Below, one piece after another: positions 9,483 through 18,463 of a stretch of 64,000 bases of DNA; the first letter of the stretch is position 1; each line of letters opens with the position of its first letter. Position numbers and translations under genes: made by a program. Under the pieces are notes generated by a model. It was not told the DNA's origin, searched no databases, and saw only the letters and a program-made list of their open reading frames with translations. This stretch comes from Rhizobium mesosinicum (GTDB taxonomy: Bacteria; Pseudomonadota; Alphaproteobacteria; Rhizobiales; Rhizobiaceae): assembly GCF_019511345.1 (NCBI RefSeq), contig NZ_JAEUAK010000001.1:124001-188000 (forward strand), written 5' to 3'.

Positions 9483-10201
9483 CGGGACATTTCCTTGATG
9501 TCTTCCTCGACCACGTCGAGGATTTTCAGTGTCTCGCGCCGCGCCGCCTCGGTGTCCTGGGCGGCAATGGCGTTGAAAAGGGTTCGGTGAAAGGGAAAGG
9601 AACGGCGGGCAAAATCCTGCCGGTCAAAGGGATGCGACCAAAAACGCTCGAAGGCCTCGCGCATCTGCTCGAGCAATTGCCGAAACAACGGATTGTGCGT
9701 GGCGTCATAAACAGCGAGATGGAAAGCAAGGTCTTCCGGCCCGGACGTACCCTTGGCAATATGCACCCGCTCCATTTCGTCGAGCTTTTCCTCGATGATC
9801 GCGAGGTCTCTGGCAGTTCGCCGGCGAGCGGCCACCATGCCGGCTTCGCATTCGATACCGCGGCGAACCTCAAGTGTCTGTAAAAGTGCGTCACGCTGAT
9901 GCGTCGTATCGAGCGACAGCGGCATATGGACCGTATCTCGGGAAACCGGTTTCAGCAGATAAGTTCCACTACCCTTGCGTGTCTCGATAACGCCGAGCGC
10001 CTGAAAATGCCGGATTGCCTCGCGAATGGTGGAACGCCCGACGGCAAGGGCTGCCATCAGCTCACGTTCCGCCGGCAGCCGGTCACCCGCCTGAAGCCGG
10101 GCATCCTCGACATAATGCGCCAGCGCTTCCGTCACCTGACGGGCGCGGTCAATCGCCGGAAGCGGCCGGATCACCGGCCTGTCGCGATCATTTGCCTTCA
10201 T
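9479..10201 (-). CDS. GntR-family (FadR subfamily) transcriptional regulator
   Basis: 240 residues. The N-terminal winged helix spans about residues 25-85, with the recognition part VGRSTIREAIRHFQALGVIETRKGSGTYL. The all-helical FCD ligand-binding domain follows (about 95-225), with metal-type residues in LAFHLAVYDATHN and FHRTLFNAI. First gene of the operon with the PLP lyase and the sugar importer, and therefore the likely local regulator. A GntR-like operator lies about 40 bases upstream. Confidence 0.9.
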   Translation of the reverse strand: MKANDRDRPVIRPLPAIDRARQVTEALAHYVEDARLQAGDRLPAERELMAALAVGRSTIREAIRHFQALGVIETRKGSGTYLLKPVSRDTVHMPLSLDTTHQRDALLQTLEVRRGIECEAGMVAARRRTARDLAIIEEKLDEMERVHIAKGTSGPEDLAFHLAVYDATHNPLFRQLLEQMREAFERFWSHPFDRQDFARRSFPFHRTLFNAIAAQDTEAARRETLKILDVVEEDIKEMSR

Positions 10202-10239
10202 GGTTCCCCAAGTTCTTTTCTAAGGCAGTCGACCTTAAA

Positions 10240-10251
10240 TTGGTCTGACAT
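10240..10251. promoter_or_regulatory. Possible GntR/FadR-type operator
   Basis: TTGGTCTGACAT about 40 bases upstream of the GntR start fits the FadR-subfamily pattern t-N-GT-N3-AC-N-a at all but the last base. The position suits autoregulation of the regulator-lyase-transporter operon. Inference from pattern and position only. Confidence 0.35.
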
Positions 10252-10676
10252 CTTAGCATTTCTCAAAGATGGAGAGGCGTCAAGGCGGTATTTACTACAG
10301 CGGATTCCCTCTGACCCTGACTCATTCACCGAATGCGGACCTACTTTGACTTTCCGAGGTCCCGCCTCACGCTAAAGAGGCTCAAATTACTGCTTCCACT
10401 GGATTATTTTTCGAAATCATATTTAGCGTTTTGCGGGTTGGCCGTCTGACTACGCCAAGCTCCAATCGTAAAGTTGCCCCCCGTTTTCGTCACGTACTGG
10501 GATTGTTCCGTTGACCCTTCAGCTTGCTAGCCCTGATGCTCCCCGCCTCAAACGTTCGGCCTGGCCGAACAACAGAATTGCTTTTGGCCCACTAATTCGA
10601 ACGGCTCTCCAGTAGTAAATCCTTGTCATCGACCCCGGCATCGAGGCCGTCTCAACAACGCAAAAGGAAATCAAAC
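10252..10676. other. Intergenic gap without recognised gene
   Basis: About 425 bases between the divergent GntR operon and the first short-chain dehydrogenase. It is more A+T-rich than its surroundings, no reading frame looks coding, and no known RNA or repeat was recognised. It must hold promoters for both directions. Confidence 0.5.
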
Positions 10677-11426
10677 ATGTCCAGACTTGCTAACAAGACC
10701 GCCCTCATCACCGGGGGCACCAGCGGCATCGGCCTTGAAACGGCTCGCCAGTTTGTCGCCGAGGGCGCGCGCGTCGCCGTGACGGGCAGCAGCGCTGCCG
10801 GTGTCGAAAAGGCGCGCAAGGAGCTTGGCGAAGACGTCATCGTCATTCAGTCCGACGCTGGCAACGTCGCCGGTCAGAAGGAGGTCGTCAACCAGGTGAC
10901 GAAAGCCTTCGGCCAGCTCGACATCCTGTTCGTCAACGCTGGCGTCGCTCAGTTCGGTCCCGTCGAGAGCTGGTCGGAGGCGGACTTCGACAAATCGTTC
11001 GCGACGAACGTGAAGGGCCCCTATTTCCTCATCCAGGCTCTCCTGCCGATCTTCTCCAAGGGCGCCTCGATCGTGTTGAACACGTCGATCAACGCGCATA
11101 TCGGCATGCCGAACTCGAGCGTCTATTCGCTGACGAAGGGCGCCCTCCTGACGCTGGCAAAGACGCTCTCGGGCGAGCTGGTCGGTCGCGGCATCCGCGT
11201 CAACGCCGTCAGCCCTGGCCCGATCGCGACACCGCTTTACGGAAAGCTCGGTATGTCGGAAGCTGATATGAAGGCGATGGCGGAAGGCGTGCAGAACCAA
11301 ATTCCGATCGGTCGGTTCGGTGACGTGTCGGAAGTGGCGAAGACGATCGTCTTCTTCGCATCTGACGAAGCGGCCTATATCGTCGGGAGCGAACTCATAA
11401 TCGATGGCGGCATGAGCAATCTTTAA
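10677..11426 (+). CDS. Short-chain dehydrogenase/reductase (SDR)
   Basis: 249 residues, classical SDR length. The start ATG at 10677 follows an AAAGGA ribosome site and places the nucleotide-binding motif TGGTSGIG at residues 11-18. NNAG appears as VNAG (about 84-87), the catalytic Ser is in NTSINAH and the catalytic Tyr/Lys in YSLTKGAL (about 149-153). The C-terminus SELIIDGGMSNL is standard. NAD(P)-dependent oxidoreductase of unknown substrate. A second SDR follows 28 bases later, so they form a two-gene unit. Confidence 0.9.
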   Translation: MSRLANKTALITGGTSGIGLETARQFVAEGARVAVTGSSAAGVEKARKELGEDVIVIQSDAGNVAGQKEVVNQVTKAFGQLDILFVNAGVAQFGPVESWSEADFDKSFATNVKGPYFLIQALLPIFSKGASIVLNTSINAHIGMPNSSVYSLTKGALLTLAKTLSGELVGRGIRVNAVSPGPIATPLYGKLGMSEADMKAMAEGVQNQIPIGRFGDVSEVAKTIVFFASDEAAYIVGSELIIDGGMSNL

Positions 11427-11454
11427 TCGACATACAACCTCACAGGAGCAGAAA

Positions 11455-12246
11455 GTGCAGATCGATCTCAAAGGAAAGACAGCCCTGGTGACAGGGTCCA
11501 CGGAGGGCATCGGCTACGCGATCGCCCGGCAGCTCGCGAGAGCGGGCGCGGACGTCGTCGTGAACGGCAGATCCGAAGACAAGACCGCGAGGGCCGCCGA
11601 ACGGTTGAGAAACGAAGGTGCCAAGGCCAGCGTCACCGCGGTCGCGGCCGATCTCGCGACCGCCGAAGGATGCAACGCGCTTGTAGCCAAGCTTGCCCAT
11701 GTCGACATCCTCATCAACAACGCTGGCATCTTCCAACCGAGCGACTTCTTCGACACCAGCGATGAAGTGTGGGACCGGCACTGGCAGGTGAACGTCATGT
11801 CGGCGATCAGGCTATCCCGCGCCTATCTGCCAGGCATGGAGAAGGCGAACTGGGGCCGCGTCATCTTCATCGCCTCGGAATCGGGCTTCAACATCCCTGT
11901 CGAGATGATCCACTACGGGGTCAGCAAGACGGCCGATATCGCCGTCGCTCGTGGACTCGCCAAGCGCATGGCAGGCACCGGCGTGACTGTGAACTCGGTT
12001 CTTCCCGGCCCTACTCTCTCGGAGGGCGTCGAGGCAATGCTTGCCGACGAGCAGCAGAAGACCGGAAAGTCGATTGAGGAAGTTGCCGCCGACTTCGTCA
12101 AGCAACACCGCAGCAGCTCGCTCATCCAACGTGCTGCCAGCGTCGACGAGATCGCGAACCTGGTGACCTATCTCGCATCCCCGCTCGCATCGGCCACGAC
12201 TGGGGCTTCTATGCGGGTGGACGGCGGCCTCATCGACACGCTTTGA
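11455..12246 (+). CDS. Short-chain dehydrogenase/reductase (SDR)
   Basis: 263 residues, GTG start preceded by AGGAG. TGSTEGIG cofactor motif at residues 12-19, NNAG at about 87-90, catalytic Ser in IASESGF and YGVSK (Tyr/Lys) at about 152-156, plus the late KTGKSIEEVAADF insertion seen in several SDRs acting on bulky substrates. The C-terminus SMRVDGGLIDTL is typical. Probably cotranscribed with the preceding SDR; both are NAD(P)-dependent oxidoreductases of unknown substrate. Confidence 0.88.
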   Translation: MQIDLKGKTALVTGSTEGIGYAIARQLARAGADVVVNGRSEDKTARAAERLRNEGAKASVTAVAADLATAEGCNALVAKLAHVDILINNAGIFQPSDFFDTSDEVWDRHWQVNVMSAIRLSRAYLPGMEKANWGRVIFIASESGFNIPVEMIHYGVSKTADIAVARGLAKRMAGTGVTVNSVLPGPTLSEGVEAMLADEQQKTGKSIEEVAADFVKQHRSSSLIQRAASVDEIANLVTYLASPLASATTGASMRVDGGLIDTL

Positions 12247-12753
12247 GAAGAGGCCGGTTTACGGCGCAAGCTCAAGCTTAGAACATCTGAAAGCCCCCGC
12301 AGAAGATGGAGGTTTTCGCCCGTGCAACCGAGTGTGGCGGGCAGGATATAGGGGTAGGCTAGGCTTCGAGACCTACCGCTAGCTCCGGGCGCCGTCGGCC
12401 AAGCTGTGCCAGCTAACACTCAATAGCCCACTTTCGCGGGCTTTTTTGTGCATTGCCGGCCGGCAATCTTGCAGGGCGAAAACCGCGGGATTCTGGGGAC
12501 GGGAAATCGCCTTCATATTGGGGAAAGAGTAGTGCTTCGAGAAAAATGCGCAAAAACAACGAGCTACCAAAAACGGGCAAAAAGCGGGACAGTGTGTCAG
12601 AGGGCATTTGCCTGAAGAGCACCCGTCGCAGAATATCTTCGCCAAGGAACTGCTCGGCTTCGAGTATCGTATCCGAGCAATGAGAAATCACTGACACACT
12701 CCAGGCAACAGGGCGAACCACCCGCCAAATGGAGGAATTGCAAGGCGGCTTTC
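12247..12753. other. Gap with a terminator and no recognised gene
   Basis: 507 bases. The first part (about 12290-12450) contains several short self-complementary stretches, for example GGTAGG...CCTACC at 12354-12378, and ends in a hairpin plus T6 (12424-12447), so a small RNA is possible but unproven. The rest (12450-12753) has two overlapping open frames on opposite strands, neither with homology I recognise or normal codon use. Confidence 0.4.
12424..12447 (+). terminator. Intrinsic terminator
   Basis: Stem AGCCC / GGGCT with an inner C-G pair and a TTTC loop, directly followed by six T. Oriented on the plus strand, about 180 bases after the second SDR gene. It ends either a long 3' untranslated region or an unannotated small RNA. 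Confidence 0.65.
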
Positions 12754-13020
12754 TTAAGCGAAGCGGGTCGCTGCCCGTGCCCGCGCTTTCGCGGCTACTT
12801 CGTCGCGATCGCGAGGAGGTTGAGAGGTCTCCAGCGAATTAAGCAGTTCCCTGGCGCATTTCGCGATTGACACCACCGCGTGTTCAAAAGCGGCCTCATT
12901 GCGTTTTGATGGCCTGTTGGTTCCGCTCAACTTGCGTACGAATTGAAGCGCCGCATCATGGATTTCCTCGTCCGTCGCTGGTGGATCGAAGTTGAATAGG
13001 GGCTTGATATTTCGGCACAT
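12754..13020 (-). CDS. DUF2277 family protein
   Basis: 88 residues beginning MCRNIKPLFNFDPPATDEE, the hallmark start of DUF2277; an ATG 12 codons upstream would add a tail not seen in the family. Further conserved stretches are ALQFVRKLSG, PSKRNEAAFEHAV and the Arg/Ala-rich end VAAKARARAATRF. No biochemical role is established; it is a small soluble helical protein. It stands alone in an accessory-looking stretch. Confidence 0.85.
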   Translation of the reverse strand: MCRNIKPLFNFDPPATDEEIHDAALQFVRKLSGTNRPSKRNEAAFEHAVVSIAKCARELLNSLETSQPPRDRDEVAAKARARAATRFA

Positions 13021-13213
13021 GCCTTGCTTTCCTTTTTCGTCACTCCGCCGCTTCAAACGGCTACGTGGTATAAAAGCTAGTTCCGTGAGCGCTCATTGCA
13101 ACGGACTCGGCCACCGATCACGTTAGGTGGACGGCGGTCTTAACTCGGCTCCCATGAGAAGATGTGCAAGCGCGCTTCTAACGCGACCTCTACAAAGGCG
13201 GAGCCACCCACGC

Positions 13214-13687
13214 CTACCGACCGCTTGCGAACTCAACCGATGATATTTCGACTGACCAATCCAGTTCCTGTGGTGTCAATTTATCCGGCAAAGTCTGCAG
13301 CCCTCGATATTGGTTTAGGGCCCAGCAGTCGTCATAGGTACCACCAGGCTCAATGATTTTATAGCTCGTGAGGTGGTCGGAATAATACTCAATGCTGAAG
13401 CCGCGACGTTTTGCGATCAGCCGGAAGCGGACGACATTCACCTGCTGCCGAGAACCGTTGAAAAGCCGAACGAAAACTGGCCTGGCGGGATCTGGGCATC
13501 CCTTACTCCCACTGCTTGTGCCTTCTACGGAGGCACTCGATCCATCGCGGTTTGTTTGCTGGAAGTAGATGAAGGTCGCAACACCGCCGCCCAGGACCGC
13601 GAGTCCGGTGAGGGTAACCAGCGTCGGCTTTGGAAACAGAAAGAAAAAGACGATAACGATCACCACCGCGACTATCAGTAAAATCAT
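13214..13687 (-). CDS. Hypothetical protein with N-terminal membrane segments
   Basis: 157 residues, not recognised. Residues 1-18 are extremely hydrophobic, a second hydrophobic stretch (TLVTLTGLAVLGGGVATFIYF) follows at about 22-43, then a Ser/Gly linker with two Cys (about 69 and 118) and a soluble domain of about 90 residues likely on the periplasmic side. The domain reads like a beta-rich fold (PVFVRLFNGSRQQVNVVRFRL). The Cys pair could form a disulfide. No clear ribosome site precedes the ATG. Function unknown. Confidence 0.55.
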   Translation of the reverse strand: MILLIVAVVIVIVFFFLFPKPTLVTLTGLAVLGGGVATFIYFQQTNRDGSSASVEGTSSGSKGCPDPARPVFVRLFNGSRQQVNVVRFRLIAKRRGFSIEYYSDHLTSYKIIEPGGTYDDCWALNQYRGLQTLPDKLTPQELDWSVEISSVEFASGR

Positions 13688-13974
13688 ATGGCGGGTCTCG
13701 TTTCTTCACCTTTGTGCCGTCCAAAGGACGACGTGATATGAGGCCTTTGTCGTCGCCCAACTCTTGACCGCTTGTTAGTCGCGAACGCGATGCTTGGCAT
13801 CTCAACATGTAGGGTTTTGCTGGTTGATCTTCCAGCCAGTTGAGGGCGATCAAGCGTCTGCTGGAGCGAGGGATTACTTAACCCCGGTATGCAGAGACAT
13901 GATTTTTCCTTTTTCATTGGGATGATAGTTATGGGCGGCGCAGTAACAACCGACGAAGGCCACAGGCAGATCCC

Positions 13975-14529
13975 ATGGTTTTAACGCGATGGATGACATA
14001 CGGCTTCGCAACTGCGTTTCTTCTTGGCAGCATTGCCGATGTCGTCGCGGCAGACGAGCCGGATCCCTTCGACCAGTTCAATGAACGCTGCCTCAATCGG
14101 GGAACGGATTATCAACGGGTGGTCGCCGTAGCAAAGGAACGGAATTGGCCGGCACTTGCGGAGGATATGACTACAAGTCTGGTGCCGATGGAAAATCCCG
14201 TCGCGTTGGAGGGCTGGAATTTGAGCGCTGGCGAAGACGTACCATTCCGGGCGCTGGTAGTGGCACGGGCGTCCGTAGGCGACAATACCGTCGAAAGCTG
14301 CACCATGGCGTTCGCGGAAATCGATGCTGCGGCCTTCGAACGACGCCTGATCAGCGAGACGCATGCTCAAGCGTCCGGAGAAGGGAATGGACAGGGGCGC
14401 GCCAGAAAGTTCTTCAAAGCATCGTCCCCAGAGCGCCGGGAAGCGATCACGCTCGACCTGCCACTTTATCCGAACGGAAGCGACGAGGTCATAGTCAGCG
14501 TTGTTTCGGACCAACTGATCGAGAACTGA
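13975..14529 (+). CDS. Hypothetical secreted protein
   Basis: 184 residues, not recognised. Residues 1-26 form a good signal peptide (TYGFATAFLLGSIADVVAA, predicted cut before DEPDP), so it is probably periplasmic. The mature part has two Cys (about residues 35 and 109) that may form a disulfide and no obvious catalytic motif. It faces the queE gene convergently and follows a 287-base gap with nothing recognised. Confidence 0.6.
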   Translation: MVLTRWMTYGFATAFLLGSIADVVAADEPDPFDQFNERCLNRGTDYQRVVAVAKERNWPALAEDMTTSLVPMENPVALEGWNLSAGEDVPFRALVVARASVGDNTVESCTMAFAEIDAAAFERRLISETHAQASGEGNGQGRARKFFKASSPERREAITLDLPLYPNGSDEVIVSVVSDQLIEN

Positions 14530-14635
14530 TGCGAACCGTGACCGGTGTCTTTCAACTTGGAAACGATGCCAACAAGCCCGCCAGATCGGGGAAGGCACAT
14601 CAAGCCGCTGAGGCCGTAACCTTCCTCAAAGGTGA

Positions 14636-15364
14636 TCACACCCCGCGCATGTTTCCCCAAAGCAGGACATGGAGCTGCGGGAGAACGCGCGCATTAAACC
14701 ACCGGTCTGAGGCGACCCTGTCGACCAGCCACCGCATACGGTTGAGAATACCTTCGAGATCGATCAAGGCTTCATCTTCCACCGGCGGCGTATGATTGCC
14801 TGGCTGCAGGAAGATCGGAAGTTCTTTGAACTCCTTCGCGACAAACCTCGCAAAGGCATAGTCGGCCTCATCGAAGATGACGATCTTCAGCGCGATTCGG
14901 GGACCGTTGCGTGCGGCCGCCACGCAGTTCCTCAGTTCGCCTGGCTTGAATTCCATACCGCTGGACGGTGGTTTGGGACTGAGGATCAAATGATCCAGCT
15001 CTGCAAACCAGTCCTGAGCGATCGATCCCTGCGTTTCCAAGGCGAATTGATAGCCATCGCGCTTTCCCCTGGTTATCAGCGGCCCGAGCGGCTGAATCGC
15101 CGGGTTTCCACCGGACAAGGAAATCGTCAGTGGACAGCCGTCAGAGAGTGATTCCACTTTCGACCAGATATCCTCGACCGACGTCGGCGTCCACTCGTCA
15201 CGGAAGGCGCTGTCGACGGCGTGGAGGGTATCGCACCATTCGCAGCGATAGTCGCAGCCGCCTGTTCTGACGAAAACGGTCGGAAGGCCCATGAGCGGCC
15301 CTTCCCCCTGGATCGTCGGTCCGAAGATTTCGCTGATGCGGATCTTTTGTTCCCTGCCCGTCAT
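14636..15364 (-). CDS. queE: 7-carboxy-7-deazaguanine synthase QueE
   Basis: 242 residues. Radical-SAM enzyme converting 6-carboxytetrahydropterin to 7-carboxy-7-deazaguanine in queuosine/preQ0 synthesis. The cluster-binding motif CxxxCxxC is Cys37-Cys41-Cys44 ([10 protein letters not shown]), and the N-terminal [10 protein letters not shown] is the family signature. The ATG at 15364 overlaps the queD stop (ATGA), which fixes the start and implies translational coupling. Last gene of queC-queD-queE. Confidence 0.95.
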   Translation of the reverse strand: MTGREQKIRISEIFGPTIQGEGPLMGLPTVFVRTGGCDYRCEWCDTLHAVDSAFRDEWTPTSVEDIWSKVESLSDGCPLTISLSGGNPAIQPLGPLITRGKRDGYQFALETQGSIAQDWFAELDHLILSPKPPSSGMEFKPGELRNCVAAARNGPRIALKIVIFDEADYAFARFVAKEFKELPIFLQPGNHTPPVEDEALIDLEGILNRMRWLVDRVASDRWFNARVLPQLHVLLWGNMRGV

Positions 15365-15717
15365 GGACGATATTCCGCCCATGTCTTCGGCGTTTCGCTC
15401 ACCCTGACAGCAGACGTCTCCGGCAGGCGTTGTTTGCACCAGTCGTAAAAATGCTTGGCGAGCCATTCGGATGTCACCCGGTCATGGCCGAGTACATCAT
15501 TGAGGTGGCGGTGATCGAAACTCTCGTCGATGTAGTGCTTGAGTGGCGAAAGCTCGTGATAATCACGGACAAAGCCATCCTCGTTCAACTCAGAGGCGGC
15601 AAGCTCGACCTCGACGATGTAATTGTGGCCGTGAAGACGAGCACACTGATGGTCGTCAGGAAGATGGGACAGTTGATGCGAGGCAGAGAAATGGAACTCC
15701 TTGGTGATCCGGTACAT
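15361..15717 (-). CDS. queD: 6-carboxytetrahydropterin synthase QueD
   Basis: 118 residues, the usual length. Converts dihydroneopterin triphosphate to 6-carboxytetrahydropterin. Zinc ligands are His14 (SASHQL), His29 and His31 (LHGHNY), the catalytic Cys is Cys25, and SFDHRHLND carries further active-site residues. Its ATG overlaps the queC stop (TGATG at 15715-15719) and its stop overlaps the queE start, so the three enzymes are made from one coupled message. Confidence 0.95.
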   Translation of the reverse strand: MYRITKEFHFSASHQLSHLPDDHQCARLHGHNYIVEVELAASELNEDGFVRDYHELSPLKHYIDESFDHRHLNDVLGHDRVTSEWLAKHFYDWCKQRLPETSAVRVSETPKTWAEYRP

Positions 15718-16427
15718 CACTTCGCCTCTTCTGCTCTGAATGCACTCGTCGCAGCGACCCAAAAATCCGGGTCGCCGTAGACAGTCGGATCCTCGACACC
15801 GGCGAGATGGAAAGCTTCGCGGCGCTCGACGCAGGTTCCGCACCTTCCGCAGTGCAGGCGATCGCCCTTGTAGCAGGACCAGGTCTCTTCAAAAGGCGTC
15901 CGGTTTTTCGCACCATCGGTGACAATGTCAGCCTTGGTGGCATTCACGTAGGGAGCAAGCAGCCTGACATCCGCATACCCATCGAGCGCATGCTGTTGCA
16001 TGACCTCGAACGACGAAATGAATCCAGGCCGGCAGTCTGGATAGATGAAATGGTCTCCACCGTGGACTGCAATCGCCACGGCGTCTGCGTGACGAGCAGC
16101 AGCAAGGCCGAACGCGATCGACAGCATGATGGCGTTGCGGTTCGGCACGACCGTTGCCTTCATCGTCTCTTCTGCGTAGTGCCCGTCAGGAACCTCAATA
16201 TCGTCCGTGAGGGCGGAGCCGGTCAGGTGCTTGCCCACATTCGATATGTCTATGATGTCGTGTGGCACGGCGAGCCTTCGCGCGCAGAGAGCCGCGAATT
16301 CCAGCTCTTTGACATGCCGTTGACCGTAGTTGAAGGAGATCAGACCGATCAGTTGGTGGTCCGCCGCAATCTTGTATGCAAGCGAAACAGAATCAAGTCC
16401 GCCTGAGCAGACGACAAGTACTTTCAT
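15717..16427 (-). CDS. queC: 7-cyano-7-deazaguanine (preQ0) synthase QueC
   Basis: 236 residues. ATP-dependent enzyme turning 7-carboxy-7-deazaguanine into preQ0. The PP-loop SGGLDS is at residues 8-13 and the C-terminal zinc site is CYKGDRLHCGRCGTC (about 185-200). An AAGGGA ribosome site sits 7 bases before the ATG. First gene of the operon; its leader (16428-16543 on the minus strand) folds into paired elements that could regulate it. Confidence 0.95.
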   Translation of the reverse strand: MKVLVVCSGGLDSVSLAYKIAADHQLIGLISFNYGQRHVKELEFAALCARRLAVPHDIIDISNVGKHLTGSALTDDIEVPDGHYAEETMKATVVPNRNAIMLSIAFGLAAARHADAVAIAVHGGDHFIYPDCRPGFISSFEVMQQHALDGYADVRLLAPYVNATKADIVTDGAKNRTPFEETWSCYKGDRLHCGRCGTCVERREAFHLAGVEDPTVYGDPDFWVAATSAFRAEEAK

Positions 16428-16434
16428 TTCAAGA

Positions 16435-16543
16435 TCCCTTGTTTTGTTGAACCGGGTGGGCTGCGACCGGTTAGCGGGGGCACCTACTAAACTTCCGATG
16501 CTGCTATGTCTAGCAACTTTGCCGGCAAAAGCCTTCGGTGCCC
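16435..16543 (-). promoter_or_regulatory. Structured leader upstream of queC, preQ1-I-like candidate
   Basis: On the queC message two structures are visible. First, an outer stem (16478-16484 with 16537-16543, 7 bp, GGGCACC/GGTGCCC) encloses the perfect palindrome TTTGCCGGCAAA (16518-16529) and a GCTA-tetraloop-TAGC hairpin (16503-16514), a three-way-junction shape. Second, just before the start codon, stem CCGG-type AACCGG/CCGGTT (16467-16472 with 16450-16455) has an 11-base loop whose CCC can pair with GGG of the AAGGGA ribosome site after an A-rich linker, an H-type pseudoknot as in preQ1-I riboswitches. The match to the preQ1-I consensus is partial, so this is a candidate only. Confidence 0.35.
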
Positions 16544-16667
16544 ACTCCTCCGCGCAGGCACAAGAGGGCAGTTTGGGAGGAGGATCGTGCGGCGGAAAGG
16601 AAGGAAGATCGTGACGTCGGGCGACGGCCGAGGCCGCCGCTCGTCAAGTTCGATCGTAGTCAGAGGA

Positions 16668-17180
16668 TCAAGCGACGTTTGCCTGACGCTTCGGCAATTT
16701 CCAGCCGGGGCGGGCAAAATGGCATGTGTAGCCATTGGGGATCCGCTCGAGATAATCCTGGTGTTCCGGTTCGGCTTCCCAGAAGTCGCTGACGGGAACA
16801 ACTTCCGTCACGACCTTGCCTGGCCAGAGGCCGGAGGCATCCACATCGGCGATCGTATCCTCGGCGATGCGATGCTGGGTCTCATCAACATAGAAGATCG
16901 CCGAACGATAGCTTGCGCCAATGTCATTGCCCTGGCGATTGCGGGTCGACGGATCATGAATCTGGAAGAAGAATTCCAGAAGATCGCGATAGCTCGTCTT
17001 TTGCGGATCGAAGATTATCTCTATCGCTTCGGCATGGTTGCCGTGGTTGCGATAGGTTGCATTGGGGACTTCACCGCCTGTGTAACCGACACGCGTTGAA
17101 ACAACGCCGGGAAGCCGTCGAATAAGGTCCTGCATTCCCCAGAAGCAGCCGCCGGCAAGTACCGCACGTTCTGTCGTCAT
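16668..17180 (-). CDS. msrA: Peptide methionine-S-sulfoxide reductase MsrA
   Basis: 170 residues. Repairs oxidised methionine (S-epimer) in proteins. Catalytic Cys12 lies in the family motif [30 protein letters not shown] and YHQ-type residues ([12 protein letters not shown]) are all present. Stands alone between the phosphotransferase (divergent) and queC, 240 bases from the latter. Confidence 0.95.
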   Translation of the reverse strand: MTTERAVLAGGCFWGMQDLIRRLPGVVSTRVGYTGGEVPNATYRNHGNHAEAIEIIFDPQKTSYRDLLEFFFQIHDPSTRNRQGNDIGASYRSAIFYVDETQHRIAEDTIADVDASGLWPGKVVTEVVPVSDFWEAEPEHQDYLERIPNGYTCHFARPGWKLPKRQANVA

Positions 17181-17477
17181 AGAGATGTCCTTTCCAAATG
17201 CGCGAAATTGACGGGAATCGTCAGATCCGCTTCGCTGACGCCTATATGGGTACTCGGCTCAATAATCGCCAGTCTTCCCTGAAACACATTCCGCTTCCAG
17301 CAGCTCCCGCAGCCGAGGGCATAATTTCTGCGGACCGAGATTGACCGCTGAGAAAGGTCAAAGCACTCTGAGCTGAATTTTGCCTCGTCTATCATCCGGG
17401 CGGTATTCTCTGGTTCACAATTTCCGGCACCGCCTCTCAAAATCGGCTGCGAGGGTCGCGCAAGGGAGCTTTTGGAC

Positions 17478-18452
17478 ATGGCACCGGAAAGACGGACGAC
17501 CCTGGAGCTTGATGGAGAAACCGTTCGGCAGATCGTCCAAAACCTCGATCCTGGCTTCGTCGCCGGCGGCTTTGCCCGTCTGCATGGCGGCAGCACGGAA
17601 GTTTACAGGATCGACCTTGCCGGCGCCGACCACGAGCCTCTGGTCCTCAAGATCTATCCTGACGAACCTGAATGGGGACCGGCGAAAGAGAAGCTTGTGG
17701 CGGGTTGGTTCACGGAGCTGACGCCGCTTGCGCCAAGCTGGCTGGAGATCGACGAGTCGCGAAGCCTCCTGCCGTTGCGTTACGCCTTGCTGCCGCTGCT
17801 GCCCGGCCGCTCGCTGCGCGACTGGATGGCCGCACCGGATATAGAGCAAGCCTATCGGCAGATGGGGGAGTTGCTGAGGGGCATTCATGCGATGCCGATG
17901 CCAGCTTATGGCTACGTACTCGGCCACGGGATCGACAGACCGATATCGACGAATGCGGACTATATGACATCAGCGTTCGAGGACGTATTCCGGCGCTTTC
18001 GCGACCTGGGCGGCGATACCGATCTTGGGCGCCGTCTGCAGCAGCAGGCGGAAGGAAACTTCGGCCTTCTGCTGCAAAGCAGCAATGCCGTGCTCTGTCA
18101 CGACGACTTCCATCAAGGCAACGTACTGGCCTTGCGCGGTAACACCGGCAAGCTTCAGCTCAGCGGGCTTATCGATTTCGGCAATGCGCGGGCAGCAGAC
18201 AGGCTCTTCGATCTTGCCAAAGCCCTCTTCTGCTCGGCACATGAAGATCCGCGCAGCTATAAGCCCATCCTTGAAGGTTATGGCCCTGTCGATCACATCG
18301 ATATCGAGCGGACGCTTTGGTTCTATACGCTTTTCCATCGACTGAGCATGTGGTGCTGGCTGACGAAGCTCGGCATGGATCCCGCTGCCGAGAGCGGTCC
18401 CGGTGGATTGATCCGAAATCTGCACGCGATGGTCAAAGGTTCAGGCGCTTGA
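17478..18452 (+). CDS. Aminoglycoside-phosphotransferase-fold kinase
   Basis: 324 residues. The start ATG at 17478 is 9 bases after AGGGAG; a TTG two codons earlier is too close to that site. Brenner-type catalytic motif CHDDFHQGNVL (about residues 212-222) and metal site IDFGNARAADRLFDLA (about 235-250) place it in the APH family of small-molecule kinases. The substrate is unknown; homologues include choline/homoserine kinases and uncharacterised sugar kinases as well as resistance enzymes, so resistance should not be assumed. Monocistronic. Confidence 0.8.
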   Translation: MAPERRTTLELDGETVRQIVQNLDPGFVAGGFARLHGGSTEVYRIDLAGADHEPLVLKIYPDEPEWGPAKEKLVAGWFTELTPLAPSWLEIDESRSLLPLRYALLPLLPGRSLRDWMAAPDIEQAYRQMGELLRGIHAMPMPAYGYVLGHGIDRPISTNADYMTSAFEDVFRRFRDLGGDTDLGRRLQQQAEGNFGLLLQSSNAVLCHDDFHQGNVLALRGNTGKLQLSGLIDFGNARAADRLFDLAKALFCSAHEDPRSYKPILEGYGPVDHIDIERTLWFYTLFHRLSMWCWLTKLGMDPAAESGPGGLIRNLHAMVKGSGA

Positions 18453-18463
18453 TATGGTGAGGC

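Noticed and set aside
12340..12390. tRNA-like stretch with a TTCGA loop (GGCTTCGAGACC)
   Set aside because: The flanking bases do not form a 5-bp T-stem, and no anticodon arm or acceptor stem can be paired.
13030..13110. GGAAC...GTT on the minus strand upstream of the DUF2277 gene
   Set aside because: The spacer is 21 bases, outside the 16-17 required for an EcfG-type promoter.
17177..17596. Minus-strand frame of 139 codons ending next to msrA
   Set aside because: Overlaps the kinase start region and reads as low-similarity Arg/Ser-rich sequence; the phosphotransferase frame explains the DNA better.
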